Part shown: positions 31,298 to 41,444 of the stretch, in pieces
How positions within the stretch are numbered: position 1 is the first letter of the stretch
Layout: every line of letters starts with the position of its first letter
NCBI RefSeq assembly: GCF_001053095.1
Contig: NZ_CGBP01000001.1
Coordinates: 248,001 to 312,000, forward strand
Length of the DNA: 64,000 bases
Origin: Yersinia similis
Lineage (GTDB): Bacteria > Pseudomonadota > Gammaproteobacteria > Enterobacterales > Enterobacteriaceae
Direction: 5' to 3'
Translations under genes and position numbers: made by a program
Notes under the pieces: model-generated
Told to the model about the DNA's origin: nothing
The model's database searches: none
The model's input: the letters and a program-made list of their open reading frames with translations, nothing else

Positions 31298-32413
31298 ATG
31301 AAACGTAATATTCTAGCAATCCTTATACCGACTCTATTAGTTGCAACCACCTCACATGCAGCAGAAATTTACAACAAAGACGGTAATAAGCTGGATTTAT
31401 ATGGGAAAGTAAAAGCGTTACATTACTTTTCTGATAATACAAAAAGTGATGGTGATAAATCGTATGTTCGCCTGGGTTTCAAAGGTGTCACTCAAATAAC
31501 GGATGAACTGAGCGGTTACGGTCAGTGGGAATATAACTTCGCCGCTAACTATGCCGAGAGCCAAGAAGCAAAAGACAATAAAACACGCTTAGCCTTTGCC
31601 GGTTTACGTTACAGTAACTTAGGCTCAATCGACTATGGCCGTAACTACGGCGTATTATATGATATCGCGGCCTGGACCGATATGCTGCCTGAGTTTGGTA
31701 ATGACAGCTACACCAGAACCGATAACTTTATGACTGGTCGTACCACAGGCGTTGCTACCTACCGCAACACAGATTTCTTTGGTTTGGTTGATGGTCTGAA
31801 ATTCTCTCTGCAATATCAAGGCAAGAACGGTGCCGAAGGCGAGACTAATAACGGGCGTGCTGATACATCCAAGCAGAATGGCGACGGTTTCGGTTTGTCT
31901 TCCAGCTATGAGATTGGCGCAGGTGTCAGCGTAGGCGCAGCCTATGCTTCATCTAACCGCACTCTGGCCCAGAAGAACAGTACCTTTGGCAAAGGCGATA
32001 AAGCAGATGCCTGGACTACCGGCCTGAAATATAGCGATAACGGCGTTTATTTAGCGGCTACTTATGCAGAAACTCGTAACATGACACCAATCTCCGGTAC
32101 TGCGGTAATTAATAACGTGTCAACCAGCGTAAGTGGTTTTGCTAATAAAACCCAAAACATTGAGTTAGTGGCTCAATATTTATTTGACTTTGGTTTAAAA
32201 CCTTCCATTGCCTATATTCAATCTAAGGGCAAAGATATCGAAGGTATTGGTGACGCCGACCTGGTCAAATATGTTGACATTGGTGCAACATATTACTTCA
32301 ACAAAAACATGTCCACATATGTTGATTATAAAATAAACCAACTCAATGATGATAATAAACTGAAGTTGAATACTGATAACGTTGTAGCGCTTGGTCTGGT
32401 GTATCAGTTCTAA
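31298..32413 (+). CDS. General porin, OmpC/OmpF family (second copy)
   Basis: A 371-residue outer membrane porin. The signal peptide [21 protein letters not shown] is followed by [20 protein letters not shown]. The PEFGNDSYT loop-3 segment, [23 protein letters not shown] and the C-terminal GLVYQF are family hallmarks. It is clearly paralogous to the porin at 4679-5806 (identical [11 protein letters not shown] and near-identical C-terminal strands). It is monocistronic with a strong terminator. The specific Omp name cannot be fixed from the sequence, because the synteny is not that of ompF or ompC in E. coli. The leader has no evident MicF pairing site. Confidence 0.92.
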   Translation: MKRNILAILIPTLLVATTSHAAEIYNKDGNKLDLYGKVKALHYFSDNTKSDGDKSYVRLGFKGVTQITDELSGYGQWEYNFAANYAESQEAKDNKTRLAFAGLRYSNLGSIDYGRNYGVLYDIAAWTDMLPEFGNDSYTRTDNFMTGRTTGVATYRNTDFFGLVDGLKFSLQYQGKNGAEGETNNGRADTSKQNGDGFGLSSSYEIGAGVSVGAAYASSNRTLAQKNSTFGKGDKADAWTTGLKYSDNGVYLAATYAETRNMTPISGTAVINNVSTSVSGFANKTQNIELVAQYLFDFGLKPSIAYIQSKGKDIEGIGDADLVKYVDIGATYYFNKNMSTYVDYKINQLNDDNKLKLNTDNVVALGLVYQF

Positions 32414-32476
32414 TTTGTATGCAAGGTGTTACCCTCATTTTATTGTGAATTATTATTCTTTGAATATTTTTATATT

Positions 32477-32500
32477 GCCGGGATTATTCCCGGCTTTTTT
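32477..32500 (+). terminator. Terminator of the second porin gene
   Basis: GCCGGGATTATTCCCGGC (7-bp stem, 4-base loop) is directly followed by six T residues. Confidence 0.92.
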
Positions 32501-32604
32501 ACACCACGCGCATGAAGGCTATGGCTGCCATATTCCATAAGCCATTTATCCTCAACCGCATTGAGATTGCAGTCAGATAACTCGTCAGATAGCTAGACAG
32601 TCAA

Positions 32605-32635
32605 CACATATGCAGCTTGGGATATGACGAGTATA
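32605..32635. repeat. Degenerate ERIC end
   Basis: CACATATGCAGCTTGGGATA followed by TGACGAGTATA resembles one ERIC terminus (TGCAACTTGAAGTATGACGG then GTATA) with several changes. The rest of the 418-bp gap between the porin and yedA holds the terminator and nothing else recognisable. Confidence 0.5.
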
Positions 32636-32831
32636 CGCATCATATCTGATGGTATTTGGGAGGCATCTATTCACTCATCTGTGGTCAAAATCAAAAATAA
32701 CCCTCTGTTTTAGAGTGAAATTCAGACAAAAAATTAAAACGTAAAAAACAATAAAATCCTTTGCTAACCACCACTATTCTCATGTTTACTGGCCCCCTGT
32801 GTTTTACCGTTCTCTTTTTAGTTGAATAACT

Positions 32832-33722
32832 ATGCTGAAGCAAAATCGCCGTAACTTGTGGTTGTTGATCGGTTCACTTTTTACCTTGTACTTCGTCTGG
32901 GGTTCAACTTATCTGGTTATCCGCATTGGGGTAGAAAGCTGGCCACCACTGATGATGGCCGGGCTACGTTACCTGATTGCCGGCGTTTTACTCTTCAGTT
33001 TCCTTGCTATTCGCGGTCATGCTCTACCCACTTTGCGGCAATGGGCAGCAGCCAGTGCCATTGGTATCTTATTACTGGCAATTGGTAATGGATTAGTCAC
33101 CATCGCTGAGCACCAACATGTTCCTTCCGGTATCGCTGCAGTCATGGTAGCGACTGTCCCTCTGTTTACGTTGTGCTTCAGTTTATTATGGGGAATGCGT
33201 AACACTAAGCTGGAATGGGCGGGAATTGCTCTCGGGCTGGTTGGTATCATATTACTCAACACCGGCAGCAACCTATTAGGAAACCCCGTAGGGGCAATGC
33301 TGATATTACTGGCTTCCGCCAGTTGGGCATTTGGTTCAGTCTGGAGTTCCCGGTTAGCATTGCCAGCCGGTGCGATGTCTGGTGCCGCACAAATGCTGGT
33401 GGCGGGTGTCGTGTTGCTGCTTGCCAGCACACTGAGTGGCGAAGAGTTACAGCAACCTCCGACGATGAGCGGTATTCTCGCATTACTGTACTTAATTGTT
33501 TTTGGCTCCATGCTCGCTATCAGCGCCTATATGTTCCTACTGAAAAATGTCCGCCCAGCGGTTGCAACCAGCTATGCCTATGTGAACCCAGTCGTAGCGG
33601 TGTTACTGGGAATTAGTTTTGCTGGCGAAAGCTTATCCCCCACCGAATGGGGCGCACTGGCAGTGATTGTTTCTGCCGTGGTATTAGTCACCTTGGGGAA
33701 ATTTTTATTCACACGCCGTTAA
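32832..33722 (+). CDS. yedA: EamA/DMT-family transporter YedA
   Basis: A 296-residue inner membrane protein with ten predicted membrane segments arranged as two EamA repeats. VWGSTYLVIRIGVESWPPLMMAG, NGLVTIAEHQHVPSGIAA and SYAYVNPVVAVLLG match E. coli YedA, a drug/metabolite-type exporter with no settled substrate. It is monocistronic with a start at the ATG at 32832. A role in efflux of amino acids or toxic metabolites is inferred from the family only. Confidence 0.88.
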   Translation: MLKQNRRNLWLLIGSLFTLYFVWGSTYLVIRIGVESWPPLMMAGLRYLIAGVLLFSFLAIRGHALPTLRQWAAASAIGILLLAIGNGLVTIAEHQHVPSGIAAVMVATVPLFTLCFSLLWGMRNTKLEWAGIALGLVGIILLNTGSNLLGNPVGAMLILLASASWAFGSVWSSRLALPAGAMSGAAQMLVAGVVLLLASTLSGEELQQPPTMSGILALLYLIVFGSMLAISAYMFLLKNVRPAVATSYAYVNPVVAVLLGISFAGESLSPTEWGALAVIVSAVVLVTLGKFLFTRR

Positions 33723-33849
33723 TCTATACGTGCAAATCACTGTTGCATACTCATCATCATCATTACGTAGCAATTATATAACACGGTTGTTTCATACCGT
33801 GAACGGACTATAATTCCTACTGTTTAGATAAAAAGTGAAAATAATTATT

Positions 33850-34038
33850 ATGCTGAGAAAAACACTCATTATCCTGATTGCGGTTATGGCACTAAGTTCA
33901 CTAGGGGGCGTTTTCCTGGCGGGGCTGAACATCTACACCCGCTCAACAACCCCACATGAGGCTGATGTTACTGAGGCTTCTCCGGTGCCAGACATCGGCC
34001 CAGCAGGTTTATCTAACACCGGCCAGGAATCACCGTAA
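33850..34038 (+). CDS. Small single-span membrane protein of unknown function
   Basis: About 62 residues: MLRKTLIILIAVMALSSLGG forms a hydrophobic N-terminal span or signal anchor, followed by a short polar tail rich in Pro, Thr and Glu. An in-frame GTG at 33835 would add five residues. No strong ribosome binding site is seen. It is convergent with adiA. I do not recognise it. Composition argues for a real gene, but its shortness leaves doubt. Confidence 0.5.
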   Translation: MLRKTLIILIAVMALSSLGGVFLAGLNIYTRSTTPHEADVTEASPVPDIGPAGLSNTGQESP

Positions 34039-34111
34039 ACTGTTATCCCCTTTTGGCTGGCAGTTTCTTTTGACTGATAGTGCTTTTTGGCAGTATTTTT
34101 GACTGACAGCT

Positions 34112-34143
34112 TAGGGCGGAGCAGCGGTGAGAGACCCGCCCTA
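34112..34143 (-). terminator. Hairpin downstream of adiA
   Basis: TAGGGCGG (34112-34119) and CCGCCCTA (34136-34143) form an 8-bp GC-rich stem just past the adiA stop. Between it and the small gene, a 23-bp segment (34058-34080) is imperfectly repeated at 34087-34109. Confidence 0.55.
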
Positions 34144-34150
34144 GGCGCAT

Positions 34151-36457
34151 TTACAGTTTTAGTACCCAAATAAAATACTGCCCATTTTTCTGCTCGGACC
34201 CTTCCAAGATCTTCTCGAAGCCGGGAAAGTGCTGACCCCATTTAGTGATGCTTAAGATATAACGTAGCCATGGTTCTTCCTGGCTACCAAAACTCTCCCC
34301 CGGCATAACTATTGGGATGCCCGGCGGATATGGAATAACCCCAACAGCGGAAACGCGCCCAGCTAGCTTATCGATAGGTAATAGCTCGCATCGCCCAGCC
34401 ATATGATCTTGAAAAGCCTGACGGGGTAAGACCACAGGCGTAGGCAAATGGCTAAATGCCCCAGCTTGCAGTTTATCCATTTCACTGATTTTCATATAAG
34501 CAAACATCTCATCACATAATACTTTTAACCCCTTATAAGCGTATTGATGAGGATAATTTTTCGCCAAGTCAGGTAGGCACACCGATATCGGTGTATTGCT
34601 ATCGTAGTGCTGCTTAAATTCCAGTAACACATTAATGAGTGTGCCCCATTTACCTTTCGTTACACCAACCGAAAACAAGCACAGCACCATAAAATCTGTG
34701 GTCCGCGACGGTACAATTCCCCGCTGCCCGAGGAAAGCGGTCACTATCGCCGCGGGAATTCCATTTTCTGACAACTTGCCGTCATCCCCCATTCCCGGCA
34801 CCATAATCCCGGCTTTGATCGGATCCAACATGCACCAATCTTCTTCCAACTGATCGAAACCATGCCACTGGTCTCCCGGCTTGAGAACCCAACATGCGGG
34901 ATCGGTTGTCAATTGCTCTCGTGACGCTTGGGAGAAAGGTAACTTTTTACCACTTTTGCTATCCGTTATTTCCGGTGCATTCCAAGGTTTGAAGAACCAT
35001 TCGCCTTGTTTGGCAAAAGCATCATGTGCACGAGCCAGCGCCAACCGAAAATCAACGGCTTCGTCGATCACCTCTTGTGTCAATGCTAATCCCTGCCCGC
35101 CTTCCATCATCGCCGCCCCCACTTCATTGGCAGCAATAATGGCGTACAACGGCGAAGTGGTTGACTGCAACATATACGACTCATTAAACCGCGAATGTTC
35201 TATCGGCTTTTTGCCATTTCTCACATGAATATAAGAAGCTTGCGACAGCGCTGCCAATAATTTATGCGTTGATTGTGTAGCAAAAACGGTTGGCCCCAGC
35301 GCGTCATGGTCAGCCGGGTCACCACGCATCGCAAAACGCTCCTGATAAAGGGGATTAAAACGGGCATAGGCGTACCAGGCTTCATCGAAATGAATCTGAT
35401 CAACGCTTTTTGCCAATAAATCCTGTGCCTGTTGGGCGTTATAGCACATACCGTCATAGGTACAATTGGTGATAACTGCATAGACGGGTTTGCTATCACA
35501 AGCCAATGACTTTAAGGGGTTTTGTTCAATTTTTTGTGCGATAGCCGTGGGTTGGAGTTGATCTTTAGGAATTGGTCCAATAATGCCATAGCGGTTACGG
35601 GTTGGAATAAAAAACACCGGTAATGCACCCGATAGGAGCAATCCCTGTTCAATGGATTTATGACAGTTACGATCACACAATGCTATCTGCTTATCTCCCA
35701 CGACAGCGGCCATAATGGCGCGATTAGATCCCGATGTGCCATTAAGCATCGAGTAACTGATATGTGCACCAAAAACTTGTGCGGCATACGCTTCTGACTC
35801 TTTTATCGGCCCACTGTGATCAAGTAAAGATCCCAATGACTCACGTTCAATGCCAGTATCCGTACGAAATAGATTCTCGCCGAAGAAATCAAGAAACTCG
35901 CGCCCAACCGCCGTCTTACTGAAGGCGACGCCCCCTTGATGGCCGGGGGCAGCCCATGAATATTCAGGATTATCTTGCGTATATTGAAACAGCGCTTGCG
36001 TAAAAGGTGGCAGCAACTGCTGGTAATACTTGATGATTAGTGCTTTGGCACGAGCAGCTATAAACTCAGAGGTATCTTCATGCATCCAAACAAATTCATT
36101 AACGAGCTGCATGGTCTCCAAACTTAAACTATTGATACATGAATGCTCAGCCATCAATAACACGGGTACCGATTTATTACGGCGACGAATATCTTGTAGC
36201 AATGCAAATGCCTGACTATGGGATTCATCGTCATTACCACCAGAAGTCCAATCGACAAAAATACAGCACAACGAAGAGTCGGAGCTCACTGTTGCCGCGC
36301 CATCTTCAAACGTCATCGCCGCAATCACATTGAAATTAATGTCATTAAGCGCAATGATAAGTTCGTTTACCGCCCGACCATTAGCGGTATTGCTATCACG
36401 AATATTGCTGTCAACCACTAAAACGTTGCGTTTCTTGTGACTGCTTAAATCAATCAT
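34151..36457 (-). CDS. adiA: Biodegradative arginine decarboxylase AdiA
   Basis: A 768-residue PLP enzyme of the acid-induced Orn/Lys/Arg decarboxylase family, which forms a decamer. An N-terminal receiver-like wing domain (about 1-130) is followed by the PLP core, with the Schiff-base lysine K399 in ATQSTHKLL and FDEAWYAYARF before it, then the C-terminal domain. The AAPGHQGGVAFSKT and NRYGIIGPI segments match AdiA better than the lysine or ornithine enzymes as I recall them. It converts arginine to agmatine, consuming a cytoplasmic proton. The antiporter adiC lies 67 bp upstream on the same strand, so the pair forms a complete acid-resistance module. Confidence 0.9.
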   Translation of the reverse strand: MIDLSSHKKRNVLVVDSNIRDSNTANGRAVNELIIALNDINFNVIAAMTFEDGAATVSSDSSLCCIFVDWTSGGNDDESHSQAFALLQDIRRRNKSVPVLLMAEHSCINSLSLETMQLVNEFVWMHEDTSEFIAARAKALIIKYYQQLLPPFTQALFQYTQDNPEYSWAAPGHQGGVAFSKTAVGREFLDFFGENLFRTDTGIERESLGSLLDHSGPIKESEAYAAQVFGAHISYSMLNGTSGSNRAIMAAVVGDKQIALCDRNCHKSIEQGLLLSGALPVFFIPTRNRYGIIGPIPKDQLQPTAIAQKIEQNPLKSLACDSKPVYAVITNCTYDGMCYNAQQAQDLLAKSVDQIHFDEAWYAYARFNPLYQERFAMRGDPADHDALGPTVFATQSTHKLLAALSQASYIHVRNGKKPIEHSRFNESYMLQSTTSPLYAIIAANEVGAAMMEGGQGLALTQEVIDEAVDFRLALARAHDAFAKQGEWFFKPWNAPEITDSKSGKKLPFSQASREQLTTDPACWVLKPGDQWHGFDQLEEDWCMLDPIKAGIMVPGMGDDGKLSENGIPAAIVTAFLGQRGIVPSRTTDFMVLCLFSVGVTKGKWGTLINVLLEFKQHYDSNTPISVCLPDLAKNYPHQYAYKGLKVLCDEMFAYMKISEMDKLQAGAFSHLPTPVVLPRQAFQDHMAGRCELLPIDKLAGRVSAVGVIPYPPGIPIVMPGESFGSQEEPWLRYILSITKWGQHFPGFEKILEGSEQKNGQYFIWVLKL

Positions 36458-36495
36458 AGTATTTATCCCTTTATCTATATCATCACATCAATGAT

Positions 36496-36517
36496 TCCCA
36501 CACTGCCACAGGTGGGA
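36496..36517 (-). promoter_or_regulatory. Hairpin between adiC and adiA
   Basis: TCCCAC (36496-36501) and GTGGGA (36512-36517) pair in the 67-bp intercistronic gap. It could be an attenuator or an mRNA-processing or stability element; there is no T-tract. Confidence 0.4.
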
Positions 36518-36524
36518 GTGAGTA

Positions 36525-37859
36525 TTACTGCCCGTTCTTAACAGGAGCATCGAGTGGGAATGGGTTTTTGTGGGTACGGTTATAATTAAAAGTATAAAGC
36601 GCGGTGATAACCATTAAGGTAACGAATGACCACATCACTTCCTTGGCACCCGAACCAACTACGGCCCAAATGCAATACACAAAAGCAATAAGGGTTATGC
36701 CGACATAAGTTTTCACTTGAGTGCCTAAATGGCCATGACCGACCAGCAATAAGGCTGAACAGGTATACAGATACGGTACCAGAGTAAAAATCACAGAAAC
36801 GGAAGAGACTAGGCCAAACTCTTTGGCCGCATTCGGCGAAATACTGCTAATTTGGAAAATGGTCATCAGTACGCCAAGAATAAGTAGCCCGGCCACTGGC
36901 GTACCGGCTTTATTGACCTTACCGAAAATGGGTGGGAATAACCCATCATCAGCCGCCGCTTTAGCCGTCTGCCCAGCCACCAGCGTCCAACCGCCTAGAG
37001 ACCCTAAACACCCTGCCGCCGCACAGAGTGAAACTACCGCCCCTGCCGTATCTCCCAATGCTAAACGGGCTGCATCACCAAATGGCGATGCTGATAGACG
37101 CAATTCTGCATTAGGGATCATCCCCATAATGGCGCTACTGGAAAGAACATAACAAACAGCAGCAATTAGCACCCCACCCACGGTGGCAATCGGGACATTA
37201 CGTTTTGGATTTTTAACTACCCCTGCCGCCACCGATGCAGTTTCGACGCCGATAAATGACCATAGCGTCACATTAAGAGTACTTTGAATTGCACCAACGG
37301 TACCTAATCCACTGACATTCCAGGCTGCCATATAGGTTTCGCCTTTAAACCAGAACCACCCAAATAAAGCGATACCCACAATTGGAATAAGCGCCAGTGA
37401 CGTGGCTACCGCTTGTACACGGGTGATCATTTTAGGCCCAATAATATTCAGCCCGACAAATATCCATAGAAATACTACGCAAGTAATCGTTAATACCATG
37501 GGCTCTTTTAAAATAGGGAAAAAATAACTGAGATAGCCGACACCAATAACGACCATCGCAATATTACCGATCCAACATGCCAACCAATACAAAACATTTG
37601 TTTGATAACCTAAAAATGGCCCAAAGGCACGCCGCGCATAAGCATAAGACCCCCCTGGGCTATCATCCAAAGATGACATTTTGGCGTAAACCATTGATAG
37701 TGCCAGAGCACCAATAATAGTCACCAACCATCCCCATATCGCGATTCCACCTGTAGCAGCCAAATTCGCCGGTAATAAGAAAACACCAGACCCCATTATA
37801 TTCCCTGCAACCATGAGGGTTACAGGAATTAACCCAACTTTCTGATCATCTGTAGACAT
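36525..37859 (-). CDS. adiC: Arginine:agmatine antiporter AdiC
   Basis: A 444-residue APC-superfamily inner membrane protein with 12 membrane segments. [28 protein letters not shown] carries the substrate-binding GSG motif of helix 1. [24 protein letters not shown] and [21 protein letters not shown] match E. coli AdiC almost residue for residue. It imports arginine and exports agmatine, completing the proton-consuming cycle with AdiA. It is the first gene of the adiC-adiA transcript. The adiY regulator gene that separates adiA and adiC in E. coli is absent here. Confidence 0.95.
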   Translation of the reverse strand: MSTDDQKVGLIPVTLMVAGNIMGSGVFLLPANLAATGGIAIWGWLVTIIGALALSMVYAKMSSLDDSPGGSYAYARRAFGPFLGYQTNVLYWLACWIGNIAMVVIGVGYLSYFFPILKEPMVLTITCVVFLWIFVGLNIIGPKMITRVQAVATSLALIPIVGIALFGWFWFKGETYMAAWNVSGLGTVGAIQSTLNVTLWSFIGVETASVAAGVVKNPKRNVPIATVGGVLIAAVCYVLSSSAIMGMIPNAELRLSASPFGDAARLALGDTAGAVVSLCAAAGCLGSLGGWTLVAGQTAKAAADDGLFPPIFGKVNKAGTPVAGLLILGVLMTIFQISSISPNAAKEFGLVSSVSVIFTLVPYLYTCSALLLVGHGHLGTQVKTYVGITLIAFVYCIWAVVGSGAKEVMWSFVTLMVITALYTFNYNRTHKNPFPLDAPVKNGQ

Positions 37860-38306
37860 AGGTAATCCTTACAAATCCCTATAATAGGCTGAAAATGATG
37901 ATTAATAGCCAGACGCAGTTATAAAGGTAGACGATATATTTTATAAATAAAGTCAAATTCAAATATAAAAAACCACAATAGATAATTAACGATTTATTTT
38001 AATTACCTTACTACAGATAATAATCACAATGAATTCTTATAAAATAAAACAACAATGAAATAATTAAAAATAAAATTAAAATATAATCATCAAAATAAAT
38101 TGCAGTAATTAAATGGTTATTAACTCATGAAAAATAGTTTTTATTTATATTAATAAACTAATAATATTGGCAGAGTCAGGAAAGCACCAAATCCAAAGTC
38201 ATTGGCATTGGCATTGGCATTGGTATTACAACCAAGTAAAAAAGTGAATACCGAACCACTAACTTACACCGATAATTCAGATCAAGGAGAGCCATTGATG
38301 GCACCA
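37860..38306. other. AT-rich region upstream of adiC with a short hexamer repeat
   Basis: A 447-bp gap that is very AT-rich from about 37920 to 38160, the kind of DNA often bound by H-NS. ATTGGC is repeated three times plus an ATTGGT at 38201-38224. No gene was recognised. The adiC promoter must lie here. Confidence 0.55.
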
Positions 38307-39143
38307 TTAATCAGTTCGGGGAGCAGAAATAAAATACAGTTCCCTCCAGCGTAACAACCGCCGAGTCCAACGTTCAAAAATCGTATCAGTAATAATCGCT
38401 AAAAGCGCAACAACGGCGGCCCCCTGAATAACGTAAGCGGTATTAAATCCGCTGAGGCCGATAATAATTGGTGAGCCAAGCGTCTTAGCCCCCACTGTCG
38501 ACGCAATAGCCGCAGTACCTATATTGATGATTACCGAAGTGCGAATACCCGCCACAATAACTGGCGCAGCCAAAGGTAATTCCACCTTCCAGAGGATCTG
38601 CCTCGCACTCATCCCAACACCTGCCGCCACTTCACGGATACTGGGCGAAACGGATTCAATACCCGCAATGGTGCCTTGTAAAATCGGCAATAAACCATAA
38701 AGCACCAGAGCAATAATCGCTGGTTTCTCACTGAACCCCATCACAGGAACTGCAATGGCGAGTACCGCTACGGGGGGAAATGTTTGCCCCATCGCCACAA
38801 CAGTTTCCACTACCGAACGAAACTCCTTTCCTGCCGGACGCGTTACCGCAATCCCGGTAGCAACACCAATGAAAACAGCAATACTACTGGAGGCCAATAC
38901 CAGTAATACATGGGCTACCACCAATGAAAAAAAGGTATCTTGCAAATAGATCGGCCGATCAAGTTCTGGGAATAATACGGTAAAGAAACTCTGTAGTGAG
39001 GTCATACCGAAGATCAACCCACAAAGGATGAGCAGCGCCCAGCACAGAGGATCTTTTAGCCAAAACCAAAACCGCAGCCCCGGTTTAATACTTTTAGCAT
39101 CACCCACTACTGTATTATCAGGTTTAGTTTCTGCTGGGTTCAT
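38307..39143 (-). CDS. yehW: Osmoprotectant-type ABC transporter permease YehW
   Basis: A 278-residue inner membrane permease with about six membrane segments. The binding-protein-dependent transport signature is [42 protein letters not shown] in shortened form (EAA-loop region near 170-210). It is the second permease of the OsmF system and overlaps yehX by 4 bp (ATGA), suggesting coupled translation. The N-terminus is longer than the E. coli protein by about 35 residues of hydrophilic sequence, so a downstream start is possible. The system is osmotically induced and RpoS-controlled in E. coli, with low affinity for glycine betaine. Confidence 0.9.
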   Translation of the reverse strand: MNPAETKPDNTVVGDAKSIKPGLRFWFWLKDPLCWALLILCGLIFGMTSLQSFFTVLFPELDRPIYLQDTFFSLVVAHVLLVLASSSIAVFIGVATGIAVTRPAGKEFRSVVETVVAMGQTFPPVAVLAIAVPVMGFSEKPAIIALVLYGLLPILQGTIAGIESVSPSIREVAAGVGMSARQILWKVELPLAAPVIVAGIRTSVIINIGTAAIASTVGAKTLGSPIIIGLSGFNTAYVIQGAAVVALLAIITDTIFERWTRRLLRWRELYFISAPRTD

Positions 39144-40078
39144 ACTTTTTCCTTATTCGCAACCAAATCAGCAAAATAGAGCACTCCTAGTGGCTGCCCG
39201 TGTTCATCAGCAACCGGTAATTTATCCGTCTGGCGGGAAACAAACAGGGAAAGTGCCTCGCGCAAGCTGGTGGTACCCAGTATCGGCTGCCCTGCCAGAA
39301 TTTCACCACATCTAACACGTTGTTCTACTCGCCCAAGTGACAACAATTTAATACCAAGATCACTGCGGCCAAAGAAATCACGGACAAAATCATTGGCAGG
39401 CTGGGCCAACATTTCAAGGGGCGTTCCCTGCTGAATAACTCGCCCTTCATCCATCAAAACAATGCGATCAGCAAGACTCAATGCCTCATCAATATCATGG
39501 GTAACCAGCACGATAGTTCGCCCCGACAATTGATGAATACGGGTAATTTCAAGCTGCAACGCTGAACGCGTTACCGGATCCAACGCACCAAAAGGTTCAT
39601 CCATCAATAGCACCTCAGGATCCGCCGCCAAGGCTCTTGCGACCCCAACTCTCTGTTGCTGCCCTCCAGATAATTGATGAGGATAACGGTGACAAAACTG
39701 TTGTGGCTCCAGATGCAACAGCTCCAACAGTTCAACAACACGTTGACGAATACGATCCTTTGGCCATTTAAGCAACTGTGGCACCGTGGCAATATTGCGT
39801 TCTACCGTCCAATGCGGAAATAGCCCTATTGATTGAATCGCATACCCCATGCGCCGCCGTAAATCTTCCGGTTTGTAGTTACGGATCTCCTCACCGGCAA
39901 AACGGATTTTTCCTTCATCGTGTTCAATCAACCTGTTAATCATTTTTAAGGTGGTTGACTTACCAGAACCGGAGGTACCTATCAGCACAGTAAACTCCCC
40001 TTTAGAAATCTGTAGGGATAGGTTATCTACCGCCCGTTTACCGGCAAAATACTTACTGACTTGATGGAATTGAATCAT
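39140..40078 (-). CDS. yehX: Osmoprotectant-type ABC transporter ATPase YehX
   Basis: A 312-residue ATP-binding subunit. Walker A is GTSGSGKST near residue 34, the Q-loop lies in [17 protein letters not shown], the ABC signature is [16 protein letters not shown], and Walker B is [13 protein letters not shown]. The C-terminal part (residues about 240-310) resembles a CBS-like regulatory region found in OpuA/ProV-type ATPases that sense ionic strength. It overlaps both neighbours by 4 bp. It energises import through YehY and YehW. Confidence 0.93.
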   Translation of the reverse strand: MIQFHQVSKYFAGKRAVDNLSLQISKGEFTVLIGTSGSGKSTTLKMINRLIEHDEGKIRFAGEEIRNYKPEDLRRRMGYAIQSIGLFPHWTVERNIATVPQLLKWPKDRIRQRVVELLELLHLEPQQFCHRYPHQLSGGQQQRVGVARALAADPEVLLMDEPFGALDPVTRSALQLEITRIHQLSGRTIVLVTHDIDEALSLADRIVLMDEGRVIQQGTPLEMLAQPANDFVRDFFGRSDLGIKLLSLGRVEQRVRCGEILAGQPILGTTSLREALSLFVSRQTDKLPVADEHGQPLGVLYFADLVANKEKV

Positions 40079-41229
40079 CGACGTGAAATATCCATAAATA
40101 TAATGATGAATTTAAACAGTGAATCAACAACAACCGCCATCACTATCACGGGGATAACACCAAGCAGCACCAAATCCAGAGCGCTACTTAACAAACCTTG
40201 GAATACGATGGCCCCTAGCCCCCCCGCACCAATCAGCGCTGCGACTACAGCTAACCCCACGGTTTGAACAGCAATAATGCGAACGCCCGACAGAATGAGT
40301 GGCATGGCAATCGGCATTTGTACCCGAAAAAATAACTGCCGGTGTGTCATCCCCATACCTCTGGCTGACTCCACCACACTGTCGGGGACAGCCTCTAACC
40401 CGGCAACCACATTACGTACTAAGGGTAATAAGGCATACAGCACCAATGCGATAATCGCGGGCGCTAAACCAATGCCACCGATACCCTGTTCAGCAAGCCA
40501 GGGGATAGCAGCGGCTAACCCTGCTAATGGTGCAATCAGCAAACCAAACAAGGCAATAGATGGGATCGTTTGAATAATGTTTAACGTCGAAAAAATAGCG
40601 CCTTGTAAGCGGTGAGAGTGAAAGCAAAGTAAGCCAAGAGGAATGCCAATCACCACCGCCGGAACTAGCGTTGTCAGTAGTATTTGGACATGCCGCCATA
40701 GGGCATCATCAAATACGTCCTGACGATTCATATATTCCTTCATTAATGACAACTGATCTAATTGCCCACTAGCCAGCAATGCAATTATTGGTAGCATCAA
40801 CAAAGTATTGGCTAAACTGCGCCAGACAGGATGAGCAATAGCACGAGATAAACTGTCGATAGCAATCAATAAACTCACCCCACTCATCAACCAAAACCCA
40901 CCTCCCAATGACGTGCGGACGAGGCTCTCTTCGCCTCCAGCCAGTTGAGTGGCGGTCATACCCGCCAATAGCAGTAAGCCTAATACCAGCAACTCTGCAA
41001 GCAAGGCAGTCAACCAATATAGGGCGACGCTGGGAGTGAGAAAAGCAAAGATAATTAACCCAAGTATTGGTGCTAGCAGCCACAGAACAGGGCCGGTTAT
41101 TAGCGATATCAGCATGATCCCCTGCCCGGAAATCAATCGATTAGGTGCATGACTAAGAAAGGCAAGCCCAGCGCCTGCTAAAACCAATAAAATAGCCAGT
41201 GTTAGCAGAACCCGGTTTTTTACAACCAT
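40075..41229 (-). CDS. yehY: Osmoprotectant-type ABC transporter permease YehY
   Basis: A 384-residue permease with an extra N-terminal block of about four or five membrane segments ahead of the canonical permease domain. The EAA-type loop lies near residue 290 (ESARGMGMTHRQLFFRVQMP). Length agrees with E. coli YehY (385). The stop overlaps the yehX start (ATGA). Its own start is 215 bp after the osmF stop, and the gap contains a hexanucleotide repeat tract. Confidence 0.92.
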   Translation of the reverse strand: MVVKNRVLLTLAILLVLAGAGLAFLSHAPNRLISGQGIMLISLITGPVLWLLAPILGLIIFAFLTPSVALYWLTALLAELLVLGLLLLAGMTATQLAGGEESLVRTSLGGGFWLMSGVSLLIAIDSLSRAIAHPVWRSLANTLLMLPIIALLASGQLDQLSLMKEYMNRQDVFDDALWRHVQILLTTLVPAVVIGIPLGLLCFHSHRLQGAIFSTLNIIQTIPSIALFGLLIAPLAGLAAAIPWLAEQGIGGIGLAPAIIALVLYALLPLVRNVVAGLEAVPDSVVESARGMGMTHRQLFFRVQMPIAMPLILSGVRIIAVQTVGLAVVAALIGAGGLGAIVFQGLLSSALDLVLLGVIPVIVMAVVVDSLFKFIIIFMDISRR

Positions 41230-41316
41230 AAAAATCCATCTCCATGCCAGATAACCTTATGTGTCATCGTGGATTACCTGTTTACTTTCTCACTTGAAGC
41301 TGTAGGGGCGTTAGCT

Positions 41317-41382
41317 ACATTTACATTTACATTTACATTTACATTTACAACTACAACTACAACTACAACTACAACTACAACT
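41317..41382 (-). repeat. Compound hexanucleotide tandem repeat in the osmF-yehY gap
   Basis: On the plus strand ACATTT is repeated five times (41317-41346), immediately followed by ACAACT six times (41347-41382), all without error. In the transcript the order is (AGTTGT)6 then (AAATGT)5, ending about 88 bases before the yehY start. Such a tract is prone to slippage. Confidence 0.95.
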
Positions 41383-41444
41383 ACGTTGGATCTCGTTGAT
41401 GGCACCATAAAGCAAATAGTTTATGGTGCCCCCTCTGCTAATGG

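Noticed and set aside
41317..41382. CRISPR array
   Set aside because: The repeats are contiguous hexamers without spacers. No other direct-repeat array with spacers was seen in the window.
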